From Cladocopium goreaui (taxonomy: Eukaryota > Sar > Dinophyceae > Suessiales > Symbiodiniaceae): 64,000 nt of DNA. The position numbers and the translations under genes are program-made. A model generated the notes under the pieces. That model was not told where the DNA came from, did no database searches, and saw nothing but the letters and a program-made list of their open reading frames with translations. This document shows, piece by piece, positions 33,082-46,200 of this stretch (positions are counted from its first letter, which is position 1; each line of letters starts with the position of its first letter). Where the stretch lies: NCBI GenBank assembly GCA_947184155.2, contig CAMXCT020000517.1:178078-242077 (forward strand), given 5' to 3'.

Positions 33082-34402
33082 GACGCAAAACGTATTGGCA
33101 CGAGGACAAAGCGAGGCTCACGGGGACTCGAATCTATATAATACTATTGTTAGAGTCCCATGGAAATGGTGATGGTGTGGCAGTGGGAAATTGTGGTGCC
33201 TTGTAGAATTTTAGGCCGCAGCTGGCCCAAAGGGACGGCCTCATGGAAGCCTCGAAGCAACGAAAATATATGTGTTTATCAGCATCAAGCAAGCTTCCAG
33301 GCAGGCTTCGAGGCAGCCCTCGAGGCAGGCCTCCAAGGCTTCGAGCATTGGTTATAGCATGATGCAAGCCTCCAGACAGGCTTCGAGGCAGGCCTCGAGG
33401 CAGGCCTCGACGCAGGCTTCCAGACCCTCGAGAATATGTTTTTAAGCATGAAGCAAGCCTCGAGGCAGGCCTCGAGGCAGGCTTCCAGACCCTCGAGAAT
33501 ATGTTTTTAAGCATGAAGCAAGCCTCGAGGCAGGCTTCGAGGCAGGCCTCCAAGCCTCGAGGATGTGCTTTTAAGCATGAAGCAAGCCTCGAAGCAGGCT
33601 TCAAAGCAGGCCTTGAGGCAGGCCTCGAGGCAGGTTTCCAGGGCCTCAAAGATATATTTAGCATGAAGCAAGCCTTGAGGCCCTACCAAATGCAAGCATA
33701 AGTCGAGAGAGTCAGTAGCCCCAAACGAACACCAAAAAGACATTCAGCAGCCAAAGACTTTAGTGTCTGGCGACAAACCTGCTTCATCATGGCCCCCAAA
33801 ACAAGATCCAAAAAACTAGTAGAAACAGGGAAGCCATAAAGGGACCTCGACTGTACAAGCAACAAGTTGGGACGGACAGGGAGAAAAAAGCATGTGTTAA
33901 GCCAACACTCATGCTCATGCTAGAGCGTCGCAAATCTGCTTGCAAAACTTCCGCGGTCAGCAACAAAATTCTCCGATGGCTGACCCCACTTTTGGGTCCA
34001 AATCTGGACCCCAAAACGGGGCCCAAGCGAAGACCCATGAGAAGAAACTAAAATAGGATCCAATTCTGGACCCCATTTTGGGGTCCAGATTTGGGCCCAA
34101 AAATGGGGTCAGCCATCGGAGAATTTTGCTGCTGCCCGCAAATGTTTCGCAAGCGGGTTTGCGAACCAGCAGCATGAACATGAATGTCAACACAAACCGT
34201 TTTCTTCTTATGCGTCCCAAGTTCTAGTTGCTACTGTCGAGGTCCCTTTATGGCCGCCATGTTTTTACCACTTTTTTAGACCCTGTTTAGGGGCCATGAG
34301 AAAGCATGTTTAATTTGTTGGCAGGCGTACTTCCTTCGAGGCGCTCCGAGGCTCACCGAGGCCTGCCCGAGGCCAGGCCTCGGACGCAAAACGTATTGGC
34401 AC

Positions 34403-35159
34403 TTTTTTTTCCGTCCAACGCCTTATGGCTTCCGCCAGGTCGTTCAACATGTTTCCAAGCATGTTGCAAATGAGATTAATTAATTGACTCGTGCAGGGGC
34501 CGAAGCTGTAATGGCCGCAAAAGTAAACTGGTAGAGGACCGATACATAGTCCAAATCCCTTGTCACATTTCGAGAGCAAAAACCGAAACACAAAGAACAG
34601 AAAGCAAACAACAAAAAACACACCAAAAACAAACCCAAACAAAAAAACAAAACAACGACCCACACAAAACACAAACAACCACACAAACGCACCACAGTGA
34701 CGTGACGGGTTCCAGTTTATGGGTGAAACAGTTCTGTTGAAGCGAGTTGTGATAGCTTAGTATCGTCTCGGCACATGCAGATGACAGCTTATGTGTCATG
34801 TTCGCCGGCCCATAAATAAAATAAACAACAATCAACCGCCAACAAAATCACAAAGGGCCACTCCGAGGGTGCAAGCAAAAAAGCTCAATGCGGAAACCAG
34901 GGATCCCCCCAGCCAGGATCCCCGAGATCACAAAGAGCAGCCATCATGGCATGACATTCACCCTGACACTTTGAAGCAAACACCGACAACGCCGGGTCAC
35001 AACAAAGTGGTGAGAAACTACCGCCGTGAGACAGAAGGGTGAAACGTGATCTAAGGTGAAAAAGACGGCGCGGTAACAGCACTCAGCTACCCTCAGAGTC
35101 CGCTCAGTACTGCTTTTCCAATCATCATATTGCACCGGTATTGTGAGCAGCTTCACTAT
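34403..35159 (-). mobile_element. Retroposed insert, copy 2
   Basis: Same insert at the same site in the next long unit, with target duplications at 34383-34402 and 35160-35179. It differs from copy 1 by few substitutions and small indels, for example a CCGATACAA duplication present only in copy 1, and is very close to copy 3. An identical site and flanks show amplification with the unit rather than a new insertion. Confidence 0.85.
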
Positions 35160-36438
35160 GACGCAAAACGTATTGGCACGAGGACAAAGCGAGGCTCACG
35201 GGGACTCGAATCTATATAATACTATTGTTAGAGTCCCATGGAAATGGTGATGGTGTGGCAGTGGGAAATTGTGGTGCCTTGTAGAATTTTAGGCCGCAGC
35301 TGGCGCAAAGGGACGGCCTCATGGAAGCCTCGAAGCAACGAAAATATATGTGTTTATCAGCATCAAGCAAGCTTCCAGGCAGGCTTCGAGGCAGCCCTCG
35401 AGGCAGGCCTCCAAGGCTTCGAGGATTGGTTATAGCATGATGCAAGCCTCCAGACAGGCTTCGAGGCAGGCCTCGAGGCAGGCCTCGAGGCAGGCTTCCA
35501 GACCCTCGAGAATATGTTTTTAAGCATGAAGCAAGCCTCGAGGCAGGCTTCGAGGCAGGCCTCCAAGCCTCGAGGATGTGCTTTTAAGGATGAAGCAAGC
35601 CTCGAAGCAGGCTTCAAAGCAGGCCTTGAGGCAGGCCTCGAGGCAGGCTTCCAGGGCCTCAAAGATATATTTAGCATGAAGCAAGCCTTGAGGCCCTACC
35701 AAATGCAAGCAACCAAAACAAATCCATGCAGGCAGAAGTCGAGAGAGTCAGTAGCCCCAAACGAACGCCAAAAAGACATTCAGCAGCCAAAGACTTTAGT
35801 GTCTGGCGACAAACCTGCTTCATCATGGCCCCCAAAACAAGATCCAAAAAACTAGTAGAAACAGGGAAGCCATAAAGGGACCTCGACTGTACAAGCAACA
35901 AGTTGGGACGGACAGGGAGAAAAAGGCATGTGTTAAGCCAACACTCATGCTCATGCTAGAGCGTCGCAAATCTGCTTGCAAAACTTCCGCGGTCAGCAAC
36001 AAAATTCTCCGATGGCTGACCCCACTTTTGGGTCCAAATCTGGACCCCAAAACGGGGCCCAAGCGAAGACCCATGAGAAGAAACTAAAATAGGATCCAAT
36101 TCTGGACCCCATTTTGGGGTCCAGATTTGGGCCCAAAAATGGGGTCAGCCATCGGAGAATTTTGCTGCTGCCCGCAAATGTTTTGCAAGCGGGTTTGCGA
36201 ACCAGCAGCATGAACATGAATGTCAACACAAACCGTTTTCTTCTTATGCGTCCCAAGTTCTAGTTGCTACTGTCGAGGTCCCTTTATGGCCGCCATGTTT
36301 TTACCACTTTTTTAGACCCTGTTTAGGGGCCATGAGAAAGCATGTTTAATTTGTTGGCAGGCGTACTTCCTTCGAGGCGCTCCGAGGCTCACCGAGGCCT
36401 GCCCGAGGCCAGGCCTCGGACGCAAAACGTATTGGCAC

Positions 36439-37195
36439 TTTTTTTTCCGTCCAACGCCTTATGGCTTCCGCCAGGTCGTTCAACATGTTTCCAAGCATGT
36501 TGCAAATGAGATTAATTAATTGACTCGTGCAGGGGCCGAAGCTGTAATGGCCGCAAAAGTAAACTGGTAGAGGACCGATACATAGTCCAAATCCCTTGTC
36601 ACATTTCGAGAGCAAAAACCGAAACACAAAGAACAGAAAGCAAACAACAAAAAACACACCAAAAACAAACCCAAACAAAAAAACAAAACAACGACCCACA
36701 CAAAACACAAACAACCACACAAACGCACCACAGTGACGTGACGGGTTCCAGTTTATGGGTGAAACAGTTCTGTTGAAGCGAGTTGTGATAGCTTAGTATC
36801 GTCTCGGCACATGCAGATGACAGCTTATGTGTCATGTTCGCCGGCCCATAAATAAAACAAACAACAATCAACCGCCAACAAAATCACAAAGGGCCACTCC
36901 GAGGGTGCAAGCAAAAAAGCTCAATGCGGAAACCAGGGATCCCCCCAGCCAGGATCCCCGAGATCACAAAGAGCAGCCATCATGGCATGACATTCACCCT
37001 GACACTTTGAAGCAAACACCGACAACGCCGGGTCACAACAAAGTGGTGAGAAACTACCGCCGTGAGACAGAAGGGTGAAACGTGATCTAAGGTGAAAAAG
37101 ACGGCGCGGTAACAGCACTCAGCTACCCTCAGAGTCCGCTCAGTACTGCTTTTCCAATCATCATATTGCACCGGTATTGTGAGCAGCTTCACTAT
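36439..37195 (-). mobile_element. Retroposed insert, copy 3
   Basis: Third copy, with target duplications at 36419-36438 and 37196-37215. Almost identical to copy 2. It is the last long unit; all later units lack the insert and carry the empty 20-bp target site. Confidence 0.85.
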
Positions 37196-37244
37196 GACGC
37201 AAAACGTATTGGCACGAGGACAAAGCGAGGCTCACGGGGACTCG

Positions 37245-40200
37245 AATCTATATAATACTATTGTTAGAGTCCCATGGAAATGGTGATGGTGTGGCAGTGG
37301 GAAATTGTGGTGCCTTGTAGAATTTTAGGCCGCAGCTGGCGCAAAGGGACGGCCTCATGGAAGCCTCGAAGCAACGAAAATATATGTGTTTATCACCATC
37401 AAGCAAGCTTCCAGGCAGGCTTCGAGGCAGCCCTCGAGGCAGGCCTCCAAGGCTTCGAGGATTGGTTATAGCATGATGCAAGCCTCCAGACAGGCTTCGA
37501 GGCAGGCCTCGAGGCAGGCCTCGAGGCAGGCTTCCAGACCCTCGAGAATATGTTTTTAAGCATGAAGCAAGCCTCGAGGCAGGCTTCGAGGCAGGCCTCC
37601 AAGCCTCGAGGATGTGCTTTTAAGGATGAAGCAAGCCTCGAAGCAGGCTTCAAAGCAGGCCTTGAGGCAGGCCTCGAGGCAGGCTTCCAGGGCCTCAAAG
37701 ATATATTTAGCATGGAAGCAAATGCCTTTGAGGCCCTATGCGTCCCAAGTTCTAGTTGCTACTGTCGAGGTCCCTTTATGGCCGCCAACCAAGACCCTGT
37801 TTACATGAGATCAGGCGTACTTCCTTCGAGGCGCTCCGAGGCTCACCGAAGTCGAGAGAGTCAGTAGCCCCAAACGAACGCCAAAAAGACATTCAGCAGC
37901 CAAAGACTTTAGTGTCTGGCGACAAACCTGCTTCGGCCACCAAAACAAGATCCAAAAAACTAGTAGAAACAGGGAAGCCATAAAGGGACCTCGACTGTAC
38001 AAGCAACAAGTTGGGACGGACAGGGAGAAAAAGGCATGTGTTAAGCCAACACTCATGCTCATGCTCATGCTAGAGCGTCGCAAATCTGCTTGCAAAACTT
38101 CCGCGGTCAGCAACAAAATTCTCCGATGGCTGACGCCACTTTTGGGTCCAAATCTGGACCCCAAAACGGGGCCCAAGCGAAGACCCATGAGAAGAAAGTA
38201 AAATAGGATACAATTCTGGACCCCATTTTGGGGTCCAGATTTGGGCCCAAAAATGGGGTCAGCCATCGGAGAATTTTGCTGCTGCCCGCAAATGTTTTGC
38301 AAGCGGGTTTGCGAACCAGCAGCATGAACATGAATGTCAACACAAACCGTTTTCTTCTTATGCGTCCCAAGTTCTAGTTGCTACTGTCGAGGTCCCTTTA
38401 TGGCCGCCATGTTTTTACCACTTTTTAAGACCCTGTTTAGGGGCCATGAGAAAGCATGTTTAATTTGTTGGCAGGCGTACTTCCTTCGAGGCGCTCCGAG
38501 GCTCACCGAGGCCTGCCCGAGGCCAGACCTCGGACGCAAAACGTATTGGCACGAGGACAAAGCGAGGCTCACGGGGACTCGAATCTATATAATACTATTG
38601 TTGGAGTCCCATGGAAATGGTGATGGTGTGGCAGTGAAAAATTGTGGTGCCTTGTAGAATTTTAGGCCGCAGCTGGCGCAAAGAGACGGCCTCATGGAAG
38701 CCTCGAAGCAAACAAAATATGTGTTTATCAGCATCAAGCAAGCTTCCAGGCAGACTTCGAGGCAGCCCTCGAGGCAGGCCTCCAAGGCTTCGAGGATTCG
38801 TTATAGCATGATGCAAGCCTCCAGACAAGCTTCGAGGCAGGCCTCGAGGCAGGCTTCCAGACCCTCGAGAATATGTTTTTAAGCATGAAGCAAGCCTCGA
38901 GGCAGGCTTCGAGGCAGGCCTCCAAGCCTCGAGGATGTGCTTTTAAGGATGAAGCAAGCCTCGAAGCAGGCTTCAAAGCAGGCCTTGAGGCAGGCCTCGA
39001 GGCAGGCTTCCAGGGCTCAAAGATATATTTAGCATGAAGCAAGCCTTGAAGCCCTACCAAATGCAAGCAACCAAAACAAATCCATGCAGGCAGAAGTCGA
39101 GAGAGTCAGTAGCCCCAAACGAACGCCAAAAAGACATTCAGCAGCCAAAGACTTGGTGTCTGGCGACAAACCTGCTTCATCATGGCCCCCAAAACAAGCC
39201 AAAAAACTAGTAGAAACAGGGAAGCCATAAAGGGACCTCAACTGTACAAGCAACAAGGTGGGACGGACAGGGAGAAAAAGGCATGTGTTAAGCCAACACT
39301 CATGCTCATGCTTGAGCGTCGCAAATCTGCTTGCAAAACTTCCGCGGTCAGCAACAAAATTCTCCGATGGCTGACCCCACTTTTGGGTCCAAATCTGGAC
39401 CCCAAAACGGGGCCCAAGCGAAGACCCATGAGAAGAAACTAAAATAGGATCCAATTCTGGACCCCATTTTGGGGTCAGATTTGGGCCCAAAAATGGGGTC
39501 AGCCATCGGAGAATTTTGCTGCTGAACGCAAATGTTTTGCAAGCGGGTTTGCGAACCAGCAGCATGAACATGAATGTCAACACAAACCGTTTTCTTCTTA
39601 TGCGTCCCAAGTTCTAGTTACTACTGTCGAGGTCCCTTTATGGCCGCCATGTTTGTACCACTTTTTTAGACCCTGTTTAGGGGCCATGAGAAAGCATGTT
39701 TAATTTGTTGGCAGGCGTACTTCCTTCGAGGCGCTCCGAGGCTCACCGAGGCCTGCCCGAGGCCAGACCTCGGATGCAAAACGTATTGGCACGAGGACAG
39801 AGCGAGGCTCACGGGGACTCGAATCTATATAATACTATTGTTAGAGTCCCATGGAAATGGTGATGGTGTGGCAGTGGGAAATTGTGGTGCCTTGTAGAAT
39901 TTTAGGCCCGCAGCTGGCGCAAAGGGACGGCCTCATGGAAGCAACGAAAATATATGTGTTTATCAGCATCAAGCAAGCTTCCAGGCAGGCTTCGAGGCAG
40001 CCCTCGAGGCAGGCCTCCAAGGCTTCGAGGATTGGTTATAGCATGATGCAAGCCTCCAGACAGGCTTCGAGGCAGGCCTCGAGGCAGGGCTCGAGGCAGG
40101 CTTCCAGACCCTCGAGAATATGTTTTTAAGCATGAAGCAAGCCTCGAGGCAGGCTTCGAGGCAGGCCTCCAAGCCTCGAGGATGTGCTTTTAAGGATGAA

Positions 40201-43200
40201 GCAAGCCTCGAAGCAGGCTTCAAAGCAGGCCTTGAGGCAGGCCTCGAGGCAGGCCTCCAGGGCCTCAAAGATATATTTAGCATGAAGCAAGCCTTGAGGC
40301 CCTACCAAATGCAAGCAACCAAAAGAAATCCATGCAGGCAGAAGTCGAGTGAGTCAGTAGCCCCAAACGAACGCCAAAAAGACTTTCAGCAGCCAAAGAC
40401 TTTAGTGTCTGGCGACAAACCTGCTTCATCATGGCCCCCAAAACAAGATCCAAAAAACTAGTAGAAACAGGGAAGCCATAAAGGGACCTCGACTGTACAA
40501 GCAACAAGTTGGGACGGACAGGAAGAAAAAGGCATGTGTTAAGCCAACACTTATGCTCATGCTAGAGCGTCGCAAATCTGCTTGCAAAACTTCCGCGGTC
40601 AGCAACAAAATTCTCCGATGGCTGACCCCACTTTTGGGTCCCAAGCGAAGACCCATGAGAAGAAACTAAAATAGGATCCAATTCTGGACCCCATTTTGGG
40701 GTCCAGATTTGGGCCCAAAAATGGGGTCAGCCATCGGAGAATTTTGCTGCTGAACGCAGATGTTTTGCAAGCGGGTTTGCGAACCAGCAGCATGAACATG
40801 AATGTCAACACAAACCGTTTTCTTCTTATGCGTCCCAAGTTCTAGTTGCTACTGTCGAGGTCCCTTTATGGACGCCATGTTTTTACCACTTTTTTAGACC
40901 CTGTTTAGGGGCCATGAGAAAGCATGTTTAATTTGTTGGCAGGCGTACTTCCTGCGAGGCGTTCCGAGGCTCACCGAGGCCTGCCCGAGGCCAGGCCTCG
41001 GACGCAAAACGTATTGGCACGAGGACAAAGCGAGGCTCACGGGGACTCGAATCTATATAATACTATTGTTAGAGTCCCATGGAAATGGAGATGGTGTGGC
41101 AGTGGGAAATTGTGGTGCCTTGTAGAATTTTAGGCCGCAGCTGGCGCAAAGGGACGGCCTCATGGAAGCCTCGAAGCACCGAAATATACGTTTTATCGCA
41201 TCAGCAAGCTTCCAGGCAGGCTTCGAGCAGGGCCCCGAGGCAGGCCTCGAGGCAGCCCCTCCAAGGCTTCGAGATTTGGTTATACATGCTGCAAGCCTCC
41301 AGACAGGCTTTGAGGCAGGCCTCGAGGCCAGGCCTCGAGGCAGAGGCTTCCAGGACCCTCGAGAATATTTTTTTTTAAGCATGAAGCAAGCCTCGAGGCA
41401 GGCTTCGAGGCAGGCTTCCAAGCCTCGAGGATGTGCTTTTAAGGATGAAGCAAGCCTCGAAGCAGGCTTCAAAGCAGGCCTTGAGGCAGGCCTCGAGGCA
41501 GGCTTCCAGGGCCTCAAAGATATATTTAGCATGAAGCAAGCCTTGAGGCCCTACCAAATGCAAGCAACCAAAAGAAATCCATGCAGGCAGAAGTCGAGTG
41601 AGTCAGTAGCCCCAAACGAACGCCAAAAAGACTTTCAGCAGCCAAAGACTTTAGTGTCTGGCGACAAACCTGCTTCATCATGGCCCCCACAACAAGATCC
41701 AAAAAACTAGTAGAAACAGGGAAGCCATAAAGGGACCTCGACTGTACAAGCAACAAGTTGGGACGGACAGGAAGAAAAAGGCATGTGTTAAGCCAACACT
41801 ATGCTCATGCTAGAGCGTCGCCATCTGCTTGCAAAACTTTTTCCGCGGTCACACAAATTCTCCGATGGCTGACCCCACTTTTGGGTCAAATCTGGAACCC
41901 AAAACGGGGCCCCAAGCGAAGGACCCCAGTGAGAGAAACCTACAATAGGATCATTCTGGACACGCCATTTTTTTGGGGTCCCAGATTTGGGCCCAAAAAT
42001 GGGGTCCGCCATCGGAATTTTTGCTGCTGAACGCAAATTTTTTGCAAAAGCGGTTTGCTACAGCATCATGAACATGAAATTGAACAAAACCGTTCTTCTT
42101 ATGCGTCCAATTTCTAGTTGCTACTGTCAAGGTCCCTTTCTCGCAGCCATGTTTTGACCACTTTTTTGGGCCCTGTTTAGGGGCCATGATGAAGCAGGTT
42201 TAATTTTGTTGGCAGAGTCGTAACTTCCTGCAGGCGTTCCGAGGCTCACCTAGGCTGCCCGGCCAGCCCTCGGACGCAAAACGTATTGGCACGATACTAA
42301 TCGAGGGGCTCACGGGGACTCGAATCTATATAATATATTGTGGGAGTCCCATGGAAAATGGTGAATGGTGTGGCAGTGGGGAACTTGTGGTGCCTTGTAG
42401 AATTTTTTTTAAAAAAAGAAAGGGGGGGGCCGCAGGTTGTCCGCAAAGGGACGGCCGCAGGAAGCCTCGAAGCAAACGAAAATATCCGTTTTCTATCAGC
42501 ATCAAGCAGCTTCCAGGCAGGCTTCGAGGCAGCCCTCGAGGCAGGCCTCCAAGGCTTCGAGGATTGGTTATAGCATAATGCAAGCCTCCAGACAGGCTTC
42601 GAGGCAGGCCTCGAGGCAGGCCTCGAGGCAGGCTTCCAGACCCTCGAGAATATGTTTTTAAGCATGAAGCAAGCCTCGAGGCAGGCTTCGAGGCAGGCCT
42701 CCAAGCCTCGAGGATGTTCTTTTAAGGATGAAGCAAGCCTCGAAGCAGGCTTCAAAGCAGGCCTTGAGGCAGGCCTCGAGGCAGGCTTCCAGGGCCTCAA
42801 AGATATATTTAGCATGAAGCAAGCCTTGAGGCCCTACCAAATGCAAGCAACCAAAAGAAATCCATGCAGGCAGAAGTCGAGTGAGTCAGTAGCCCCAAAC
42901 GAACGCCAAAAAGACTTTCAGCAGCCAAAGACTTTAGTGTCTGGCGACAAACCTGCTTCATCATGGCCCCCAAAACAAGATCCAAAAAACTAGTAGAAAC
43001 AGGGAAGCCATAAAGGGACCTCGACTGTACAAGCAACAAGTTGGGACGGACAGGAAGAAAAAGGCATGTGTTAAGCCAACACTTATGCTCATGCTAGAGC
43101 GTCGCAAATCTGCTTGCAAAACTTCCGCGGTCAGCAACAAAATTCTCCGATGGCTGACCCCACTTTTGGGTCCCAAGCGAAGACCCATGAGAAGAAACTA

Positions 43201-46200
43201 AAATAGGATCCAATTCTGGACCCCATTTTGGGGTCCAGATTTGGGCCCAAAAATGGGGTCAGCCATCGGAGAATTTTGCTGCTGAACGCAAATTGTTTTG
43301 CAAGCGGGTTTGCGAACCAGCAGCATGAACATGAATGTCAACACAAACCGTTTTCTTCTTATGCGTCCCAAGTTCTAGTTGCTAGTGTCGAGGTCCCTTT
43401 ATGGCCGCCATGTTTTTACCACTTTTTTAGACCCTGTTTAGGGGCCATGAGAAAACATGTTTAATTTGTTGGCAGGCGTACTTCCTGCGAGGCGTTCCGA
43501 GGCTCACCGAGGCCTGCCCGAGGCCAGGCCTCGGACGCAAAACGTATTGGCACGAGGACGAAGCGAGGCTCACGGGGACTCGAATCTATATAATACTATT
43601 GTTGGAGTCCCATGGAAATGGGGATGGTGTGGCAGTGGGAAATTGTGGTGCCTTGTAGAATTTTAGGCCGCAGGTGGCGCAAAGGGACGGCCGCATGGAA
43701 GCCTCGAAGCAACGAAAATATACGTGTTTATCAGCATCAAGCAAGCTTCCAGGCAGGCTTCGAGGCAGGCCTCCAAGGCTTCGAGGATTGGTTAGAGCAT
43801 GATGCAAGCCTCCAGACAGGCTTCGAGGCAGGCCTCGAGGCAGGCCTCGAGGCAGGCTTCCAGACCCTCGAGAATATGTTTTTAAGCATGAAGAAAGCCT
43901 CGAGGCAGGCTTCGAGGCAGGCCTCCAAGCCTCGAGGATGTGCTTTTAAGCATGAAGCAAGCCTCGAAGCAGGCTTCAAAGCAGGCCTTGAGGCAGCTCT
44001 CGAGGCAGGTTTCCAGGGCCTCAAAGATATATTTAGCATGAAGCAAGCCTTGAGGCCCTACCAAATGCAAGCAACCAAAACAAATCCATGCAGGCAGAAG
44101 TCGAGAGAGTCAGTAGCCCCAAACGAACACCAAAAAGACATTCAGCAGCCAAAGACTTTAGTGTCTGGCGACAAACCTGCTTCATCATGGCCCCCAAAAC
44201 AAGATCCAAAAAACTAGTAGAAACAGGGAAGCCATAAAGGGACCTCGACTGTACAAGCAACAAGTTGGGACGGACAGGGAGAAAAAGGCATGTGTTAAGC
44301 CAACACTCATGCTCATGCTAGAGCGTCGCAAATCTGCTTGCAAAACTTCCGCGGTCAGCAACAAAATTCTCCGATGGCTGACCCCACTTTTGGGTCCAAA
44401 TCTGGACCCCAAGACGGGGCCCAAGCGAAGACTCATGAGAAGAAACTAAAATAGGATCCAATTCTGGACCCCATTTTGGGGTCCAGATTTGGGCCTAAAA
44501 ATGGGGTCAGCCATCGGAGAATTTTGCTGCTGCCCGCAAATGTTTTGCAAGCGGGTTTGCGAACCAGCAGCATGAACATGAATGTCAACACAAACCGTTT
44601 TCTTCTTATGCGTCCCAAGTTCTAGTTGCTACTGTCGAGGTCCCTTTATGGCCGCCATGTTTTTACCACTTTTTTAGACCCTGTTTAGGGGCCATGAGAA
44701 AGCATGTTTAATTTGTTGGCAGGCGTACTTCCTGCGAGGCGTTCCGAGGCTCACCGAGGCTTGCCCGAGGCCAGGCCTCGGACGCAAAACGTATTGGCAC
44801 GAGGACGAAGCGAGGCTCACGGGGACTCGAATCTATATAATACTATTGTTGGAGTCCCATGGAAATGGTGATGGTGTGGCAGTGGGAAATTGTGGTGCCT
44901 TGTAGAATTTTAGGCCGCAGGTGGCGCAAAGGGACGGCCGCATGGAAGCCTCGAAGCAACGAAAATATAAGTGTTTATCAGCATCAAGCAAGCTTCCAGG
45001 CAGGCTTCGAGGCAGGCCTCGAGGCAGGCCTCGAGGCAGGCCTCCAAGGCTTCGAGGATTGGTTATAGCATGATGCAAGCCTCCAGACAGGCTTCGAGGC
45101 AGGCCTCGAGGCAGGCCTCGAGGCAGGCTTCCAGACCCTCGAGAATATGTTTTTAAGCAGGAAGCAAGCCTCGAGGCAGGCTTCGAGGCAGGCCTCCAAG
45201 CCTCGAGGATGTGCTTTTAAGCATGAAGCAAGCCTCGAAGCAGGCTTCAAAGCAGGCCTTGAGGCAGGCCTCGAGGCAGGTTTCCAGGGCCTCAAAGATA
45301 TATTTAGCATGAAGCAAGCCTTGAGGCCCTACCAAATGCAAGCAACCAAAACAAATCCATGCAGGCAGAAGTCGAGAGAGTCAGTAGCCCCAAACGAACG
45401 CCAAAAAGACATTCAGCAGCCAAAGACTTTAGTGTCTGGCGACAACCCTGCTTCATCATGGCCCCCAAAACAAGATCCAAAAAACTAGTAGAAACAGGGA
45501 AGCCATAAAGGGACCTCGACTGTACAAGCAACAAGTTGGGACGGACAGGGAGAAAAAGGCATGTGTTACGCCAACACTCATGCTCATGCTAGAGCGTCGC
45601 AAATCTGCTTGCAAAACATTTGCGGGCAGCAGCAAAATTCTCCGATGGCTGACCCCACTTTTGGGTCCAAATCTGGACCCCAAAACGGGGCCCAAGCGAA
45701 GACCCATGAGAAGAAACTAAAATAGGATCCAATTCTGGACCCCATTTTGGGGGCCAGATTTGGGCCCAAAAATGGGGTCAGCCATCGGAGAATTTTGCTG
45801 CTGAACGCAAATGTTTTGCAAGCGGGTTTGCGAACCAGCAGCATGAACATGAATGTCAACACAAACCGTTTTCTTCTTACGCGTCCCAAGTTCTAGTTGC
45901 TACTGTCGAGGTCCCTTTATGGCCGCCATGTTTGTACCACTTTTTTAGACCCTGTTTAGGGGCCATGAGAAAGTCTGTTTAATTTGTTGGCAGGCGTACT
46001 TCCTTCGAGGCGCTCCGAGGCTCACCGAGGCCTGCCCGAGGCCAGACCTCGGACGCAAAACGTATTGGCACGAGGACAAAGCGAGGCTCACGGAGACTCG
46101 AATCTATATAATACTATTGTTAGAGTCCCATGGAAATGGTGATGGTGTGGCAGTGGGAAATTGTGGTGCCTTGTAGAATTTTAGGCCGCAGCTGGCGCAA

